Of a stretch of DNA of 64,000 nt, positions 1 through 12,567 are shown one piece after another. Under the pieces are notes generated by a model. The model saw only the letters and a program-made list of their open reading frames with translations, was not told the DNA's origin and searched no databases. Source of the DNA: Scytalidium lignicola (Eukaryota; Ascomycota; Leotiomycetes). The position numbers were made by a program, and so were the translations under genes. The stretch is taken from assembly GCA_002812745.2 (NCBI GenBank), contig NCSJ02000098.1, positions 1-64,000 of the forward strand. The letters are read 5' to 3'. Positions within the stretch are counted from its first letter, which is position 1. Every line of letters begins with the position of its first letter.

Positions 1-584
1 CGTATTTGTATTCATTATTTTCCATTTCGATAGTATAGTAGCGTTGTTGATTCTATTATATACATATATACAAATATCTGGAAGAGGCGTTATTTGATTC
101 CTTGGGTGTTTTATTGACAACTTCATTTCTTCCACTTCGAAGAAGACCCTGAATGGAAGTATCACTCATCCGTCAAATAGTATTGCGATACATGCAAATC
201 AAGAATATTAGATATGCCATCTTAGTATTCAACAACTAAACAACTATACTATTAGCTCCGTACAAAACAGTAAGAATATAGTTGCTACGACCATGGCAAT
301 TGCCTGGGTTGACTATGTATATTAGATCCCAAAAATTCATACAATTAATTCAATCCTTCTGAACTATTCCCTACATTCGACAGTAATTAATAACCTTTAA
401 TCACTGACAGGGTCAAATTTAAAACCAGCAGTGTGATCACAAATAGTTTTCACGCATAGTTATTGTTTAATATTGCATATATATTGTAATCTACGATTTT
501 TATGCAAGATCTAGATTTAACTGTTTATTTTTTGTATAGACTAGAAGAGGGTAACTCTCATTCCTGTTGTTAAGACAAACGATG
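1..584. other. AT-rich intergenic start of window
   Basis: I see no gene, RNA or clear repeat here. The stretch lies downstream of the minus-strand aldolase gene, so it holds at most that gene's 3' UTR. Confidence 0.6.
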
Positions 585-1578
585 TCAGAGCTTTTTCTCA
601 ATGTCTAGAACTGCTTCTAATCTTTCGAGTGCCTTGGTGCTAAAGACAGCTTCGTCGACGGTTACGAACGGAGTTCTTGTTCTAGGACTACCATATCCAA
701 AATATTTCTGGATTGCCAACTTTGTACCAGAAACCCCGAGTGAACCTAGCGTCCAGTCGGCATGAGCTAATTTACCTTGAAGATCCCGTGCTTCTTTTAT
801 TTGTCCAGAATTATAGAGACGGATCGCTTCTAAAAGAGCTTTAGGGACGACATTTGCCAAAACCGCAATAGCTCCATTCGAACCCGCAAGAATACCAGGA
901 AGTAGAAAATCCGCCTTTCCTCCAAAAGCAACAAATCTGCTTGGGTCAAAGGAAGTGGATAGTCGCTGCACTTTCCCTACATTTCCGCAGCTTAACTTGA
1001 CCCCCACAACGTTCGAGGAAGCGTTTGCGACATCGGCAATCAGATCAGAATCCAAATCAATCCCCGCAGTGACGGCTGGAAAATTGTAGATAATAATAGG
1101 CAGTGGCGATTTAGCTGCGACCTATAAGTGACGTGTCAGTAAAGAAAACGTTGAAATAAGTAAAAATATACGGATGGAGAACCCTTACATCAACATAGAA
1201 AGATTTTATGACAGGCTTGGTCGTGACCGCTGGCCAGAAGCTTGGGGGAAGCACCAAGGCGTAATCAGCCCCGACCTGCTTGGCTTCATTAATGAAGAGT
1301 AACGTTTCTTGAACACTGGGTGCACTGCAGCCTGCGATTATGATGGTAGCTTTCTCTTGCTTCTCAGCAATCTTGCGCGCGGTACGGATGAGCTCTGCGC
1401 GCTCGTCGTGTAATAAATGGGCAGCTTCACCGTTGCTCCCATGAATCACCAGACCAGTGACTCCGCTCTTAAGTAGCCGTTCCAGGTGGTTAGAGCATGC
1501 AAGATAGTCAACCGTCTCATCTTCCTTGAAGAAAGTCACAACCGGAGGGTAGACGCCGAAAGGAGGAGGGGTAGGCAT
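585..1578 (-). CDS. Dihydrodipicolinate synthase-family aldolase (two exons)
   Basis: This is a class I, Schiff-base (beta/alpha)8 aldolase of the DapA/HOGA family. Family members cleave or form 2-oxo acids such as dihydrodipicolinate, 4-hydroxy-2-oxoglutarate or 2-keto-3-deoxy sugar acids. Exon 1 is 1578-1189 and exon 2 is 1121-585. The 67-nt intron begins GTAAGG and ends TATAG, and joins FYVD to VAAKSPLP in phase. The spliced product is about 308 aa, the usual family length. The HGSNGE motif (the GTTGE-like substrate loop), the catalytic Tyr in IIIYNFP and the Schiff-base Lys in GVKLSCG are all visible. Fungi lack the DapA lysine route, so a catabolic aldolase role (4-hydroxy-2-oxoglutarate or L-galactonate/rhamnonate type) is more likely than lysine synthesis; that part is inference. 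No signal peptide is seen. Start: ATG at 1578, right at the conserved N-terminus. Confidence 0.9.
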
Positions 1579-2782
1579 TTCGACTTTTCTCTTCTAAAGG
1601 GTATAGAATTTTCTGCTAGATCGTGCCTTCTAGATTATGATGGATGTGATAGTCCGTGAGGTAGTTGTATAGCCAAGGAAAGAGCTTCCAAATTTACCCC
1701 GATTTTGTGTTTATATACTCTGTTGTTGAAGTGCAAGTCTTTCAGTTATATTTTGTGAGGACCTGTCCCGAGATCCCACTCTCAAATCATCCGAGAACGG
1801 TACCAAGTGAGTTACTATTGTGGTTTTCACTTAAGTTGGCTCCACTCCCGAATAAAGCTCCACTATGTGTGTCTCCTATCCTCCTAAACATAGCAGCTTT
1901 CCTGTCAGATTATAGTAACGAAGAGCAGTCGTTCAGAATAGTGGCCTCGTTTATTTTGATGGAGCTAAAAAGACACGAAAATTAAGTGCATACAGATTGC
2001 ATTACATTATATACTCACGATGCTTTAACGTTTTATGGATTACACTTATAAAACCAATCGATTTCACATGTTGCTTCTTAATATATGTGATATAACAAGA
2101 AGAAATAAAAGACTTCAAATTAGGCTCACATTTCTTTCAGATGAAACTGAAGAATCTTATAATTCGACTTTGGGCCAATTCTGAGCAGTGATGAGAACTC
2201 TATTCTGGAGCTACTTTTTATAGTAACTGATAGAGAATTAGCTTCAATTAAAAGTCTTATCATATTTATGTCGTTAGCATGTTAATATGAATATATTAAT
2301 TAAAACTAGGTGATTCTTTCCACCTCCTGTAAATGAAACAGGATTATCTGCAAGCATCTTAAATTTCAAGAATTCTTGAAACTTTCAGGGGTTCTTTTAA
2401 ATTCTTAGGATGAGGAATATTTTACATTAGCTTTGAAACATTTCATACTTATTGTCCTCTTACAGCAATCAAATATGCAAAGATTATTTGGTTAACCCCA
2501 TGGAAAGAGAAACCTATCCAGCATTAGACCAATCAACATGACCACTTTATTTAATAGTAACTTAATAAAGTAATCAGTTATTTTATAGGTTAAAATGATT
2601 GACTTATTATCGACGTTAGTTTATAATCTGATAAGAAGATATGCAACTTCTCATTCTAGTATATTTAGAATTGTGATCCTAGTTACCGTCGTGAACATAT
2701 CTACTAACTGTTTGGTGCGGTCTGGTGTTAACTTCTATAACCTCGAAGATAAGGTATTCCTAATCAGGAAATCATTAATACC
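1579..2782. other. Intergenic, no supported gene
   Basis: It contains open frames at 1665-1985 and 2595-2801 on the plus strand, but neither has family resemblance or splice context. The DNA is AT-rich from about 2000 to 2600. It separates the aldolase promoter from the 3' end of the GNAT gene. Confidence 0.5.
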
Positions 2783-3744
2783 TTATATAAGATCTTCTTG
2801 AGAAGATGGAATGTACTGTAATACTGGAACCCTCATTTTCAGCTGTGGGTCTGTCGAACTGGTATCAAACTCCTGCCCGATCTTGGTGAACCCTCTATTA
2901 TAATAAAACTGTTCTGCAAGGAGGTTTGGTTCAGTGCCGATAATAGCTCCGTCCTTCCTCGCATTCTCAACTGCCCAGTTAATGAGCGCTGTTGCGGCAC
3001 CTTTTCGTCGATGCTCTTCAGCCGTGGAAAGTAACTGCAAGTGATATGACTTCTCAAGAGGCTTATAGTATCTTTATGTTTTGTGTCCATATTAGAATTT
3101 TCCACAAGACTATCCTGAGACAAGCTGTTTCAATTTACCTATCGTCAAGTTCTTCTCCAAAAGTTAAGAAATCTTGCCTCCTGTTGAAGTCTGCGTCACA
3201 CCTGCAACCATAGGCGTACTTAATCAGATGACTCTGAATCCAAACAGTAATACCTTGTGAATATTTAAGACTTCAGTTGTCTCGGACCTTGTAGTTGGTT
3301 TTCTTAAGAAATACTTACGGAAGATAAACAGTAATAACCACATCCTCCATGGAAGGGTCTGTTTTCCATGCTTGCATGATCCACTTAATTTCCATGTTGC
3401 CATTGCAATGACTTCCATTGGCTGGCTATTATCATTATTGATCGTTCCTTCACGTTTCGACTCATTTTGCGGCGTTTCGGCCACCATCACTGGACATCTG
3501 GACTAAGGAGGTCAGCTCGCAGACGTTCCTGGAAGTAGAAAATGTGATCCACTGGATAGTCCTCGCTATAGCAGTACATGTAGGCGAAGACTTCATCAGA
3601 TGCTAAAGAAGTAGTGCAAATTTGGGTGATGGCTGGTATATCTCGCAGCGTTGCAAAGCGAACGCTAATCGTTTTGGAATTCACGGGCGTAGCTAAGGGT
3701 GATTTTGATACTAATAGCAATGAAGGATGATGGGGGAGAGGCAT
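2783..3744 (-). pseudogene. GNAT N-acetyltransferase with two apparent frameshifts
   Basis: The pieces together match the fungal GNAT acetyltransferase fold, which transfers acetyl from acetyl-CoA to an amine. The N-terminal block (3744-3487) holds SVRFATLRDIPAITQI. A middle block carries MVAETP and VIAMATWKLSG. After introns that open at 3318 (GTAAGT) and later at GTAAATT, the last exon encodes YHLQLLSTAEEHRRKGAA, the acetyl-CoA-binding R/Q-x-x-G-x-G/A loop, then FYYNRGFTKIG. Two frame changes are needed: one at about 3487, where LLSPDVQ runs into TGA while the next frame continues MVAET, and one at about 3370-3400 between WKLSG and the AWKTDPSMED frame. Both look like one-base losses. Either the gene is dead or the draft has indel errors. 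Family assignment is firm; the substrate is unknown. Confidence 0.75.
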
Positions 3745-4309
3745 TTATTTATATCGTGGGTAAAGTAGCCAGGGTTGAAGAGCCTCACGATCCCGAAGAA
3801 GAAGGTGCGACAGCAGAACCTCCACATATATGCAGCAAGCTTATCGTTTGAAAGTTTACCTGCAGACTGTTGTTGTATTGACCAAGCCAGAATTGAGTTT
3901 CCAGCATCAAGTCTTTCACATCAATGTGCATGAGTGACTACATCTGTTAATACAAAATAAATAGTGTATCCACCGAAAAGTACCGTGCCACCACCGAAAG
4001 AAAACCTTATCATTTATGTAGAGAAGGTAAACCCTGACCAAATTATTTCAACTCACCAAAATCCTTTCAACCAGCCTCTCACTTCCAAGGCTAAAGATCA
4101 GGTATCAAATTCGCCCCGAGGATGGTTCCACCGCAACCCCGCTGTTCGTTGGACAGAGGCCCTTGTTTATTGGGTTAGTTTTACAGTCGCCTGCATACCC
4201 TTATTGCGTGCTTTTTAGTTCTTAATACTGTACTGTACCATCCCTCTTCCCCAACTAGCTCGTGTAGTGCTCCATAACCATGTCTAAAATGACAATTGTA
4301 GTCATGCTT

Positions 4310-4449
4310 CTCTAAAGGATGGAGCTTTGTTGACTTTAGAGGCTTTGATTGAGGTTGCGAAGAAGGCTTGGCATGCAATTACACCTGAAATCTTGCCTCA
4401 TAGAGTTGAAGCTGTTATTAATGCTAAAGGATGGTATACAAAATACTAG
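4310..4449 (+). mobile_element. Tc1/mariner-type transposase C-terminal scrap
   Basis: A short frame ending in TAG at 4447-4449 reads LTLEALIEVAKKAWHAI and then HRVEAVINAKGWYTKY. This resembles the C-terminal tail of fungal Tc1/mariner DDE transposases, where a helix with 'AW..I' precedes 'R..AVI.AKG..T.Y'. I see no catalytic core or terminal inverted repeats nearby, so it is a fragment. The rest of 3745-5240 holds no gene that I can support. Confidence 0.5.
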
Positions 4450-4596
4450 ATAACCTCAAAATCAATGAAATCTACACTGTATTATCCACAAAGTTCTTTA
4501 GCAGAAGTCGTAGTAGTAATGATGGATCCAGCAATATGTCGGACTGATGCTTTATGACCTGGGAATTATAGTTCTCTTCACTGACTGAGCGAGACT

Positions 4597-4875
4597 TTAC
4601 AGACGGAATGAAATCCCTACCTTCCTGTTATCTAATGAGTTAGGTGGATTGAGACGCAGTATTTCCTTTCCAGGTGGGTCGACCTTGTTTGCTTCAAAAG
4701 GAGTTCTTTGGAGCTCTGGTGGCTGAAATCCGTCCACATTTTGGCACCAATACTTGTTCTGCCATTCAGGAGCTTGGGAGTTTGGACCTTGAGACATGGA
4801 AGTCAAGATAGAAGCTACATGGAATGTATCTTCAGAAAAGCCTGATGCATGCTTCCACTTGGAATGTGATATCAC
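4597..4875 (-). CDS. Unrecognised hypothetical ORF or exon fragment
   Basis: A 92-codon frame with protein-like composition includes HASGFSEDTFHVASILTS and PPELQRTPFEANKVDPPGK. It could be an exon, because a GTAGGG donor-like site follows NRK near its end. I do not recognise a family, and no partner exons were found with confidence. It may be a relic. Confidence 0.25.
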   Translation of the reverse strand: MISHSKWKHASGFSEDTFHVASILTSMSQGPNSQAPEWQNKYWCQNVDGFQPPELQRTPFEANKVDPPGKEILRLNPPNSLDNRKVGISFRL

Positions 4876-5260
4876 AACGTTTAATACTCTTGATGAATTA
4901 TGATATCTCGATTAAATCTCTAGAATTATCTTTTCCTTAGTGTTACGTTATTAGCTTAGAATAAATAAACCTGCTTTGGGGGCAGCGCTCCGCCTCGTGT
5001 GGCTAAACACCAAAGAAAAGCTATATTACGTGAATGCTACAATCTCTTTACCATCATTTCCCTCCACATGTGAGAACAAACAAGTTAATATCATAATCAG
5101 CTTTGGTTTCAGCGTAAGCAACTTTATTTAGACGGCCAAGCTTTTCAACAAGATGCCAGAAGGGGTTCGTCGACGCGCCAAATCAGTTTAAGGCTATCTA
5201 AAGTGAGTGTGACACCAAGGATAGACTTTCGATTTCTGCTGGCTCTAATGGTAAAATAGT

Positions 5261-5533
5261 ATGAGAAATCTCTCTATCGTTTGCCACGATGCTGATGGCG
5301 CCTTTTCAAAAGGGGAGCTTAATAGCGCCCTGAAAGGACACTTGGAAGACATAGACAGATGCTGTCGAGATGTTATTGATAAGCTGCAACAACTACTGGA
5401 TAAAAATACAGAACGTAGTTCTGAAACTGGAGGTGTTTGCAAGAGAATTAAGATAGACAGTAGAAGACGAAGTCGAATCCGGGAGACATCAACGAATTTC
5501 GAATTCATATCAGTGCAACAATCAGTTTGCTAA
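5261..5533 (+). CDS. Short hypothetical ORF, possible NLR N-terminal relic
   Basis: A 90-codon frame encodes a helical stretch (GHLEDIDRCCRDVIDKLQQ) with a basic tail. The helical pattern recalls N-terminal coiled regions of fungal ankyrin/NLR-like proteins, but this is only an impression. No downstream exon is visible, and the frame on the opposite strand is of similar length. Confidence 0.25.
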   Translation: MRNLSIVCHDADGAFSKGELNSALKGHLEDIDRCCRDVIDKLQQLLDKNTERSSETGGVCKRIKIDSRRRSRIRETSTNFEFISVQQSVC

Positions 5534-5660
5534 ATGAGTTTATTGAGCAACGTACCCCCAAGCTGCGCTATTCAAATCACTTTCAAATATCTTCTCTTCT
5601 ATACTCTATACGCCATAGACTCCTTAAATGATCTGAATATCAACTAAGCTATTTTAGATC

Positions 5661-6491
5661 TCAGCTTAAATCTAATCTCCTATCTCGCTGCTCTTTTGCA
5701 CCTGGCTCTCTCTTCATAATGAAAACAGCCGTCTTCCCACCCTCAGCCCCAAAACCTCGCAAATCAAAATCAATCCTCTCCAAAACCTCATACCCCATCT
5801 GAATAAAAAGTCCTGCAGCCCCAGGCTGAGCTCTCACATACGTAGCTGCTCCACCAGCATCGGCAACCTCGTTACACTTTTCTGTAAGGAGGCGACCTAG
5901 TCCACGACGTTGATATTCGGGACGAACCATAATATTTTGTCGATCTGAATATTCTTGTTAATTTTCCTTATCCGACAGATAATGTTAAGGGGGAAAGCAG
6001 CAGGATGCTTACGGAAATGTTTCGTATTGTCATAACCGTGTTTCATTGGTGATGGGAGGATCGTGTTGCGGAAAAATTCGAGTATCTTTTGGTTTCAACC
6101 TGATGGGATTTGATATGTGGTTGAGACCTTCTTTTGTTCTTCCATGAGGGAAACAGGTATCCCGAGGCCAGCCCATGCAAGAATTTTCCTTTGCGACTTC
6201 ATTAGACGATATTACTTATCTCAATTATCGAACTTCGTCCGTGAAGGACGTGTATGAAAATAGTGAGAAGTACTTATTCTCATCAATCACCTTCCAACAC
6301 TTATAAGACTCTACCTGAGACCCGTTCACCATGCTTGCACGTAACGTCTCGAGCGTAAACTCATATTCTTCCTCATATGTCCGTGATCCTTTCATCCCTT
6401 GCCAGCATGGATCGTCTAACAGCGCAGCAACCATCACTTCCGTCATTTCGAGAAGATCGGCTTCTGTAGCTTGTTGAATGGAATATGACAT
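5661..6491 (-). pseudogene. GNAT N-acetyltransferase, three exons, one in-frame TGA
   Basis: This is a second GNAT-family acetyltransferase. Exons are 6491-6274, 6188-6013 and 5944-5661, giving 678 nt, an exact multiple of three. Exon 1 starts MSYSIQQATEADLLEM. Exon 2 encodes ILAWAGLGIPVSL. Exon 3 carries the acetyl-CoA loop VRPEYQRRGLGRLLTE and the C-terminal GAAGLFIQMGYEVLERIDF. All three exons join in phase, including C|AT giving His before RQNIMVRPEYQ. Exon 2 contains an in-frame TGA directly after QIPSG (about 6089-6091). The codon before it ends GGTTGAAACC; two compensating homopolymer errors (GGTTTGAACC) would give Leu-Asn instead. So this is a pseudogene or an error-affected good gene. 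The substrate is unknown. Confidence 0.8.
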
Positions 6492-7162
6492 TTTAAACTA
6501 CGATCGTGATATACTAAATCGGAATCATTAGATGAAATCAGTAAAAGAAGGAAAACTGAAAGTAGTATGCAAGAATGCGTTTAGAGTTGCCTAGAGGTAC
6601 ATCCATACACTATCACATGAAGAGATCTTATGAAATTTGGGTAAATAGCTCCTCCCTCTAGTTTCAAGAATTAAGTCATCCACTCTGCATGAAGATAACC
6701 TTTTACAACAGAATATAATACACCGGATTGGCTTGTGAGATTTGGGGGGACGTTCTTTAGGCTATCACATGCAGCTCAGGCTTGAGATGAAGTATTAAGA
6801 ATGGAAGTCAGATTATACTATTGATTTTTTAATTCTTTGTCAGTCACGGTGTTATTTAATACTTATTAATTCTCTCGAAATTCATGTTATACATTATCCT
6901 ACCAGAAAACTGGTATTTATGCTCTAAGCCTGTTCATGGAAAGACAAAGTTCCATCCGTAATGATCACATCACATCCGGAGTCGTAGCATTCTTGTTGTG
7001 TTTAATCCAACAAGTGAGGACTAAACCGTAAAGCATGCATGAGAATAAACACCAGTATCCATCCCTGACAAAAAAACAAAAACTCTAGAACTGCATCCCT
7101 AACCAAGGCACATAATAAAAAAAAAAGTGGCCATCATAAATCTAGACTAAGCGTAATTAATA
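6492..7162. other. Intergenic, no supported gene
   Basis: It is AT-rich, with no coding pattern or repeat that I can support. It holds the promoter of the minus-strand GNAT gene and the 3' side of the NMN adenylyltransferase gene. Confidence 0.5.
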
Positions 7163-8805
<1,643 letters not shown>

Positions 8806-10016
8806 TTAATATTTCCCTCCCTTCTTGACCGTCAGGCCCAACCGATCCAGCACATACCGGCCCGCCGTGATCGGGGGATACTTGGATGGATTGCTCTCAC
8901 TTATGCAGCTCGGCAACGTCTCCACCACCTCGTCGTAGTTAATCGAGAAGAAGAATGGCACACTGTATCGCACCTTATCCGTCCGATTGACCACACGGTG
9001 GACGGTGCTCTTGTATATCCCGTTTGTCCACCGCATCAAGAAGTCGCCAACATTGATAACAATTCCACCAGGAACTGGAGAAGCGCGGATCCAGTGGTTG
9101 TCGGGCGACAAGACTTCGAGGCCGGAAGTGGAGTCTTGGAGCAGAAGCGTGAAGCATTCGTAGTCTGTGTGTGCGCCCAAGCCAATCTCCTGATCTTCAC
9201 TGGTTTCTCCTAGCGGCGTTGGGTTATTGCTAGGGATGTATTTGATCAGACGTGCGATTCCGCCCGGATGGGTCATCATGGGGTCGAAGAAGTTTTCAGG
9301 GAGGTCGAGAGAGAGGGCGAAAAGACGGAAAAGATGTCGTGCCAGCTGCAAAACCTAAATTTGACGATGTCAGTCTTCAAAACTTCAACCTACAGAAATC
9401 TGGCCCACAACTACTCTCGGGGACTCACATGTCCATAGTATGCAGCAATTCCCTCGTAAAATCCAGCGAGCTCTTCCTCCTTCGGCCACTGGTTCTTGGT
9501 CCCATCTGCGCTCCCATCCAACTCGACATATTTCCCATCGCCTCCCGTTGGATCCAATCCGGCCTCATATCCCCAATTGAACGCCTCCTTGGTCTCCTTG
9601 CTGGTAAAATCATTCACTGAGGAGTAGGCCGCAGGCTCATATCCTCTGAAATGCTTCGAATTCTGCATGTGGATTGCATCCTTGGAAGCTTGTGGGTATT
9701 GATTGAAGAAGCGGTTGCACAGCTCGAACACGCCGTCGCAAACGGAAGCAGGAATGCCATGCCCTGTGATGTAGAAGAAGCCGATGGTAGTGCATGCTTC
9801 GTGGATCTGCTTGGCCACGGCTTGTCGCGATTCCCGAGACGGCGAGAACGAAGGTGTTAGGTCTATGACTGGAAGAGATCGGATTGGAGCGGTGGTTGGT
9901 GTTGAGGCGGTTGTGCTGAGTCGCGATTGAAGGTATTTCTGGACGTCGAGTGCTGCAGCGTACGCATTGTCTGCAGCCACATCTTGGGTAGTTGAAGGGG
10001 CAACGGCTGCGGCCAT
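8806..10016 (-). CDS. 2-oxoglutarate/Fe(II)-dependent dioxygenase
   Basis: This is an oxidoreductase of the isopenicillin N synthase-like 2OG-Fe(II) superfamily, which uses 2-oxoglutarate, O2 and Fe(II) to hydroxylate or desaturate small molecules. Exon 1 is 10016-9429 and exon 2 is 9354-8806; the intron runs GTGAGT to TTTAG and joins YYGH to VLQLARHL. The product is about 378 aa. An N-terminal DIOX_N domain holds RSLPVIDLTP and GFFYITGHGIPA. The jelly-roll core holds the iron ligands HTD (in GAHTDYECFTLLLQD) and the distal His in STVHRVVNR, with the 2-oxoglutarate-binding R-x-S in VRYSVPFFF. I chose ATG at 10016 because its context GCCATGG is strong and the frame upstream lacks an ATG. It may belong to a metabolic cluster with the SDRs and the Zn2Cys6 regulator; substrate unknown. 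Confidence 0.93.
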
Positions 10017-10739
10017 GGCTGCTTTCAAAAATAATGAAGTTTTTTTTTCAATGGACCAAAAGTGACATGACCCAGGAGTCGGCGGGTTTTAAAATCGTAA
10101 GACGAGACTACTGAAGGAGCGAAGAATTATAATATTTTTATAATATTTATTAGGTACGCACAACTCGTACACGTTCTTCGGACTGCTCCGAGATAAGGAA
10201 TGAGGGGCATATCAGCCTGCACTAACCTGATGTGGAATAGAGCGATGTTTAGTTGGTTTAGTGCCTTTTGCAATTCCACCCCGAATTAGGAAGGAAGGCC
10301 GGCAGTTCTTGAGGATGGATGTCGTGGTTCCAGACTAATGTAGAGCAAACAACATCAGAAATCCAGTGTCACAACTTTATTTTATTTTCAGGTATCGTCA
10401 AGATATATTCCCACGTGCCGTTTGTTATCTTCAGGGATCTTCTGTAGCCGATTTTATCTTTAATCTCATCTCAAATACCCCACAGCACGTCTAATTCCGG
10501 TGCTCCCTTCTAAGTCTGTCTAATTAATAGACACCTAAATATTTTAAATTCGAGGAGTTATCACATATACTGGAGCTCTGTTGTGATTTAACATGTTCTA
10601 TCTCCCTAATAGTAGAACAGTACAATATCCTTATTTAGCATTTGTAAAATCATATTACCTTGGTATAAGAGAAGTTAAATATCTCATTAGATATTCTTGG
10701 ATAAACATACCAGACTTTTCAAATTCCAATAAAATCCAT

Positions 10740-11255
10740 CGTAACTTTCAGAAGATTTGAGGATTGATAATATTACCTTTGCGCCTCACCTTATGCAGTT
10801 CCTTACGCGCTATGGTCAGCAGGTGTAGTAATAAGTATGATAGTTTTTACATAGTCTTTTAGTGTGCACAATGGCCATTCGAGTGTCGTTATACTTTCCA
10901 TAGATTCGCCAATAACAGCTGCTACACTAGTAACATCAAGAGTATCGAGGATTTGCTTGTGTAGTCTAAGGAAAGAATATCAGAGAACGGTTACTATATT
11001 AACCTAGATATGATACTTACCGAATATTATCTCTGATAGTCGTTTGCAGGAAATCAGGTCCGCATATGCGGCTTGTGTCGGGGTTGAAACTGAAAGGGGA
11101 TGATGAACCATATAGTAAGCCTAGTAGGTCGGCACAGAAGATGAAATATCTAGAGGTATCAAATGGATTGCTACTGCCTATTAATGGTCTTCGCCAAATC
11201 TTTTACATCATTGCTTCCAGTCAAGGCGTGACATAAGACAAGACAGTTATCACCC
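10740..11255 (-). pseudogene. Homoserine O-acetyltransferase-like alpha/beta hydrolase relic
   Basis: The minus strand preserves long blocks of a MET2/MetX-like alpha/beta-hydrolase acyltransferase. NCLVLCHALTGSNDV, then in another frame RPLIGSSNPFDTSRYFIFC and FNPDTSRICGPDFLQTTIRD, are followed by an intron (GTAAGTATC to TTCCTTAG) and LHKQILDTLDVTSVAAVIG and TLEWPLCTLKDYVK. The nucleophile region GGSMGG of the family reads GESMES. After DHSA come three in-frame stops where the family has Trp, Trp and Gln (DHSA*GTA*GEAQR*), consistent with G-to-A and C-to-T changes. One frameshift separates the first two blocks. Both ends of the gene are missing. In fungi some members act in methionine synthesis and others in secondary metabolism; this copy is dead. 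Confidence 0.8.
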
Positions 11256-11461
11256 TTGGCATTTAGAGAACCTCATATCTTATAGGCAATATTAACATTT
11301 CGTAATTCGACCCCGGATTCGAGTATATATTAAGTCATTAAACTCGGAAAATAGCTAAATTTTGAGGTTTACTATCAGTTAATGTTTAAAAATATATATT
11401 ATCTTATTAAGATGAGGATTAACAATAGCAGAGAAGACAGTTATCACTATAGCATCTAGCC

Positions 11462-12567
11462 TTACTCCTTGAAGACCTCTCCTGCCTCAATAACTTCAAA
11501 CGCCCTAGCAGTATGTTCCCAAACCTTCTTCCTCATCTCATCCTTGTTTATTGCCGAATAAAGTTTAGAGGGAAAATTATTTTCTCCATTCCAAGTGAGC
11601 GAATAAACACCACTTCCAGGTTTACCATCTGTCCCTTTGGTCACTGCCTCTTTATTACTTGACTCATCAATTGGTCGTGGTGGGTAACAAGTGGATGCAA
11701 GGGATAACATCCTGTTACCACAATTATCGGGTTTGACAGTGAGAAAACGTCCGAAGATAGGAACAAAAAAACAATTCCATACAACTCTAAACCAGGCAGG
11801 CAACTCGGGATTTTGGAAGCCAGGTCCTAGAACGACACCGGGGAAAATATGGATTAGAGCGAGCTTTCCACGATTTTGCTCAGCCAAATTCTCCATGAAA
11901 AAAGTGTGCATGTAAGCCATATGTGACCTAGCTTGAGAATAACTATAGTGCGAGAGGTCGCGGAGTGACAAATCTTCTGGGAATAGCTTAGCTTCGGATC
12001 CTGCTGCGTAGACGGATACGACCGCTGGAGGAAGTTTAGACTTGAGGAGCAAAGGAAGCAGTTTGGTGATGATCCGCATACGAGAATAGTACATCAACGA
12101 CATAGTAACGTCGAGTCCTTCCTTGGTATCTATCTTATTGTTGGAATCACAGTGATTATATCTCGAACGTTGGACATACCTATTCGCGGAAGAAATATTG
12201 AGCCTCCTTGACACATCATTAAGTAGTCAATTCGAGGGTGCTGGCTTTCCTTTTCCTCTAACTCGACGATATCTGCGCATGCTCGGTCGACATCTTTGAT
12301 TAAAGAAAGGTCATCGATCTTGACAAACTTATACTTTCCTTGTGGATATATGTCATGACACTCGGCGATGATATCTTCGGCTGCTTTGGCCTTTCTCCCG
12401 ACGATATATGCGCGAAACCCCTTCCCTCCATTTTTCGCAGAAGCAGTAGCCAATGCTCGAAGAGTGTAATGACCAATTCCACCAGTTCCTCCAAAAAAGA
12501 CAGCAACCAGAGGCTGACCTTGGACGAGGGTAGTAGTTAAGGAATGGACAGTATCCAACTTGGTCAT
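11462..12567 (-). CDS. Short-chain dehydrogenase/ketoreductase-like protein
   Basis: This is an NAD(P)-binding Rossmann-fold protein of the SDR class found next to fungal secondary-metabolism genes. Exon 1 is 12567-12180 and exon 2 is 12129-11462 (1056 nt, about 351 aa). The intron runs GTATGT to GATAG, and the junction restores RI-D-TKEGLD in frame. The dinucleotide site is VAVFFGGTGGIGHYTL (GGxGxIG) near residues 20-35. The SDR mid-region reads DYLMMCQGG where classical members have NNAG. The catalytic Tyr-x-x-x-Lys is not conserved in canonical form: the equivalent region reads YSQARSH, so reductase activity is uncertain. Start: ATG at 12567 in an ACAATGACC context, placing the Rossmann loop near the N-terminus. 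Homologues often occur as accessory enzymes in polyketide clusters; role here is inference. Confidence 0.85.

Noticed and set aside
1665..1985. Plus-strand open frame of 106 codons
   Set aside because: It has no recognisable features, lies just upstream of the minus-strand aldolase start, and its composition looks random.
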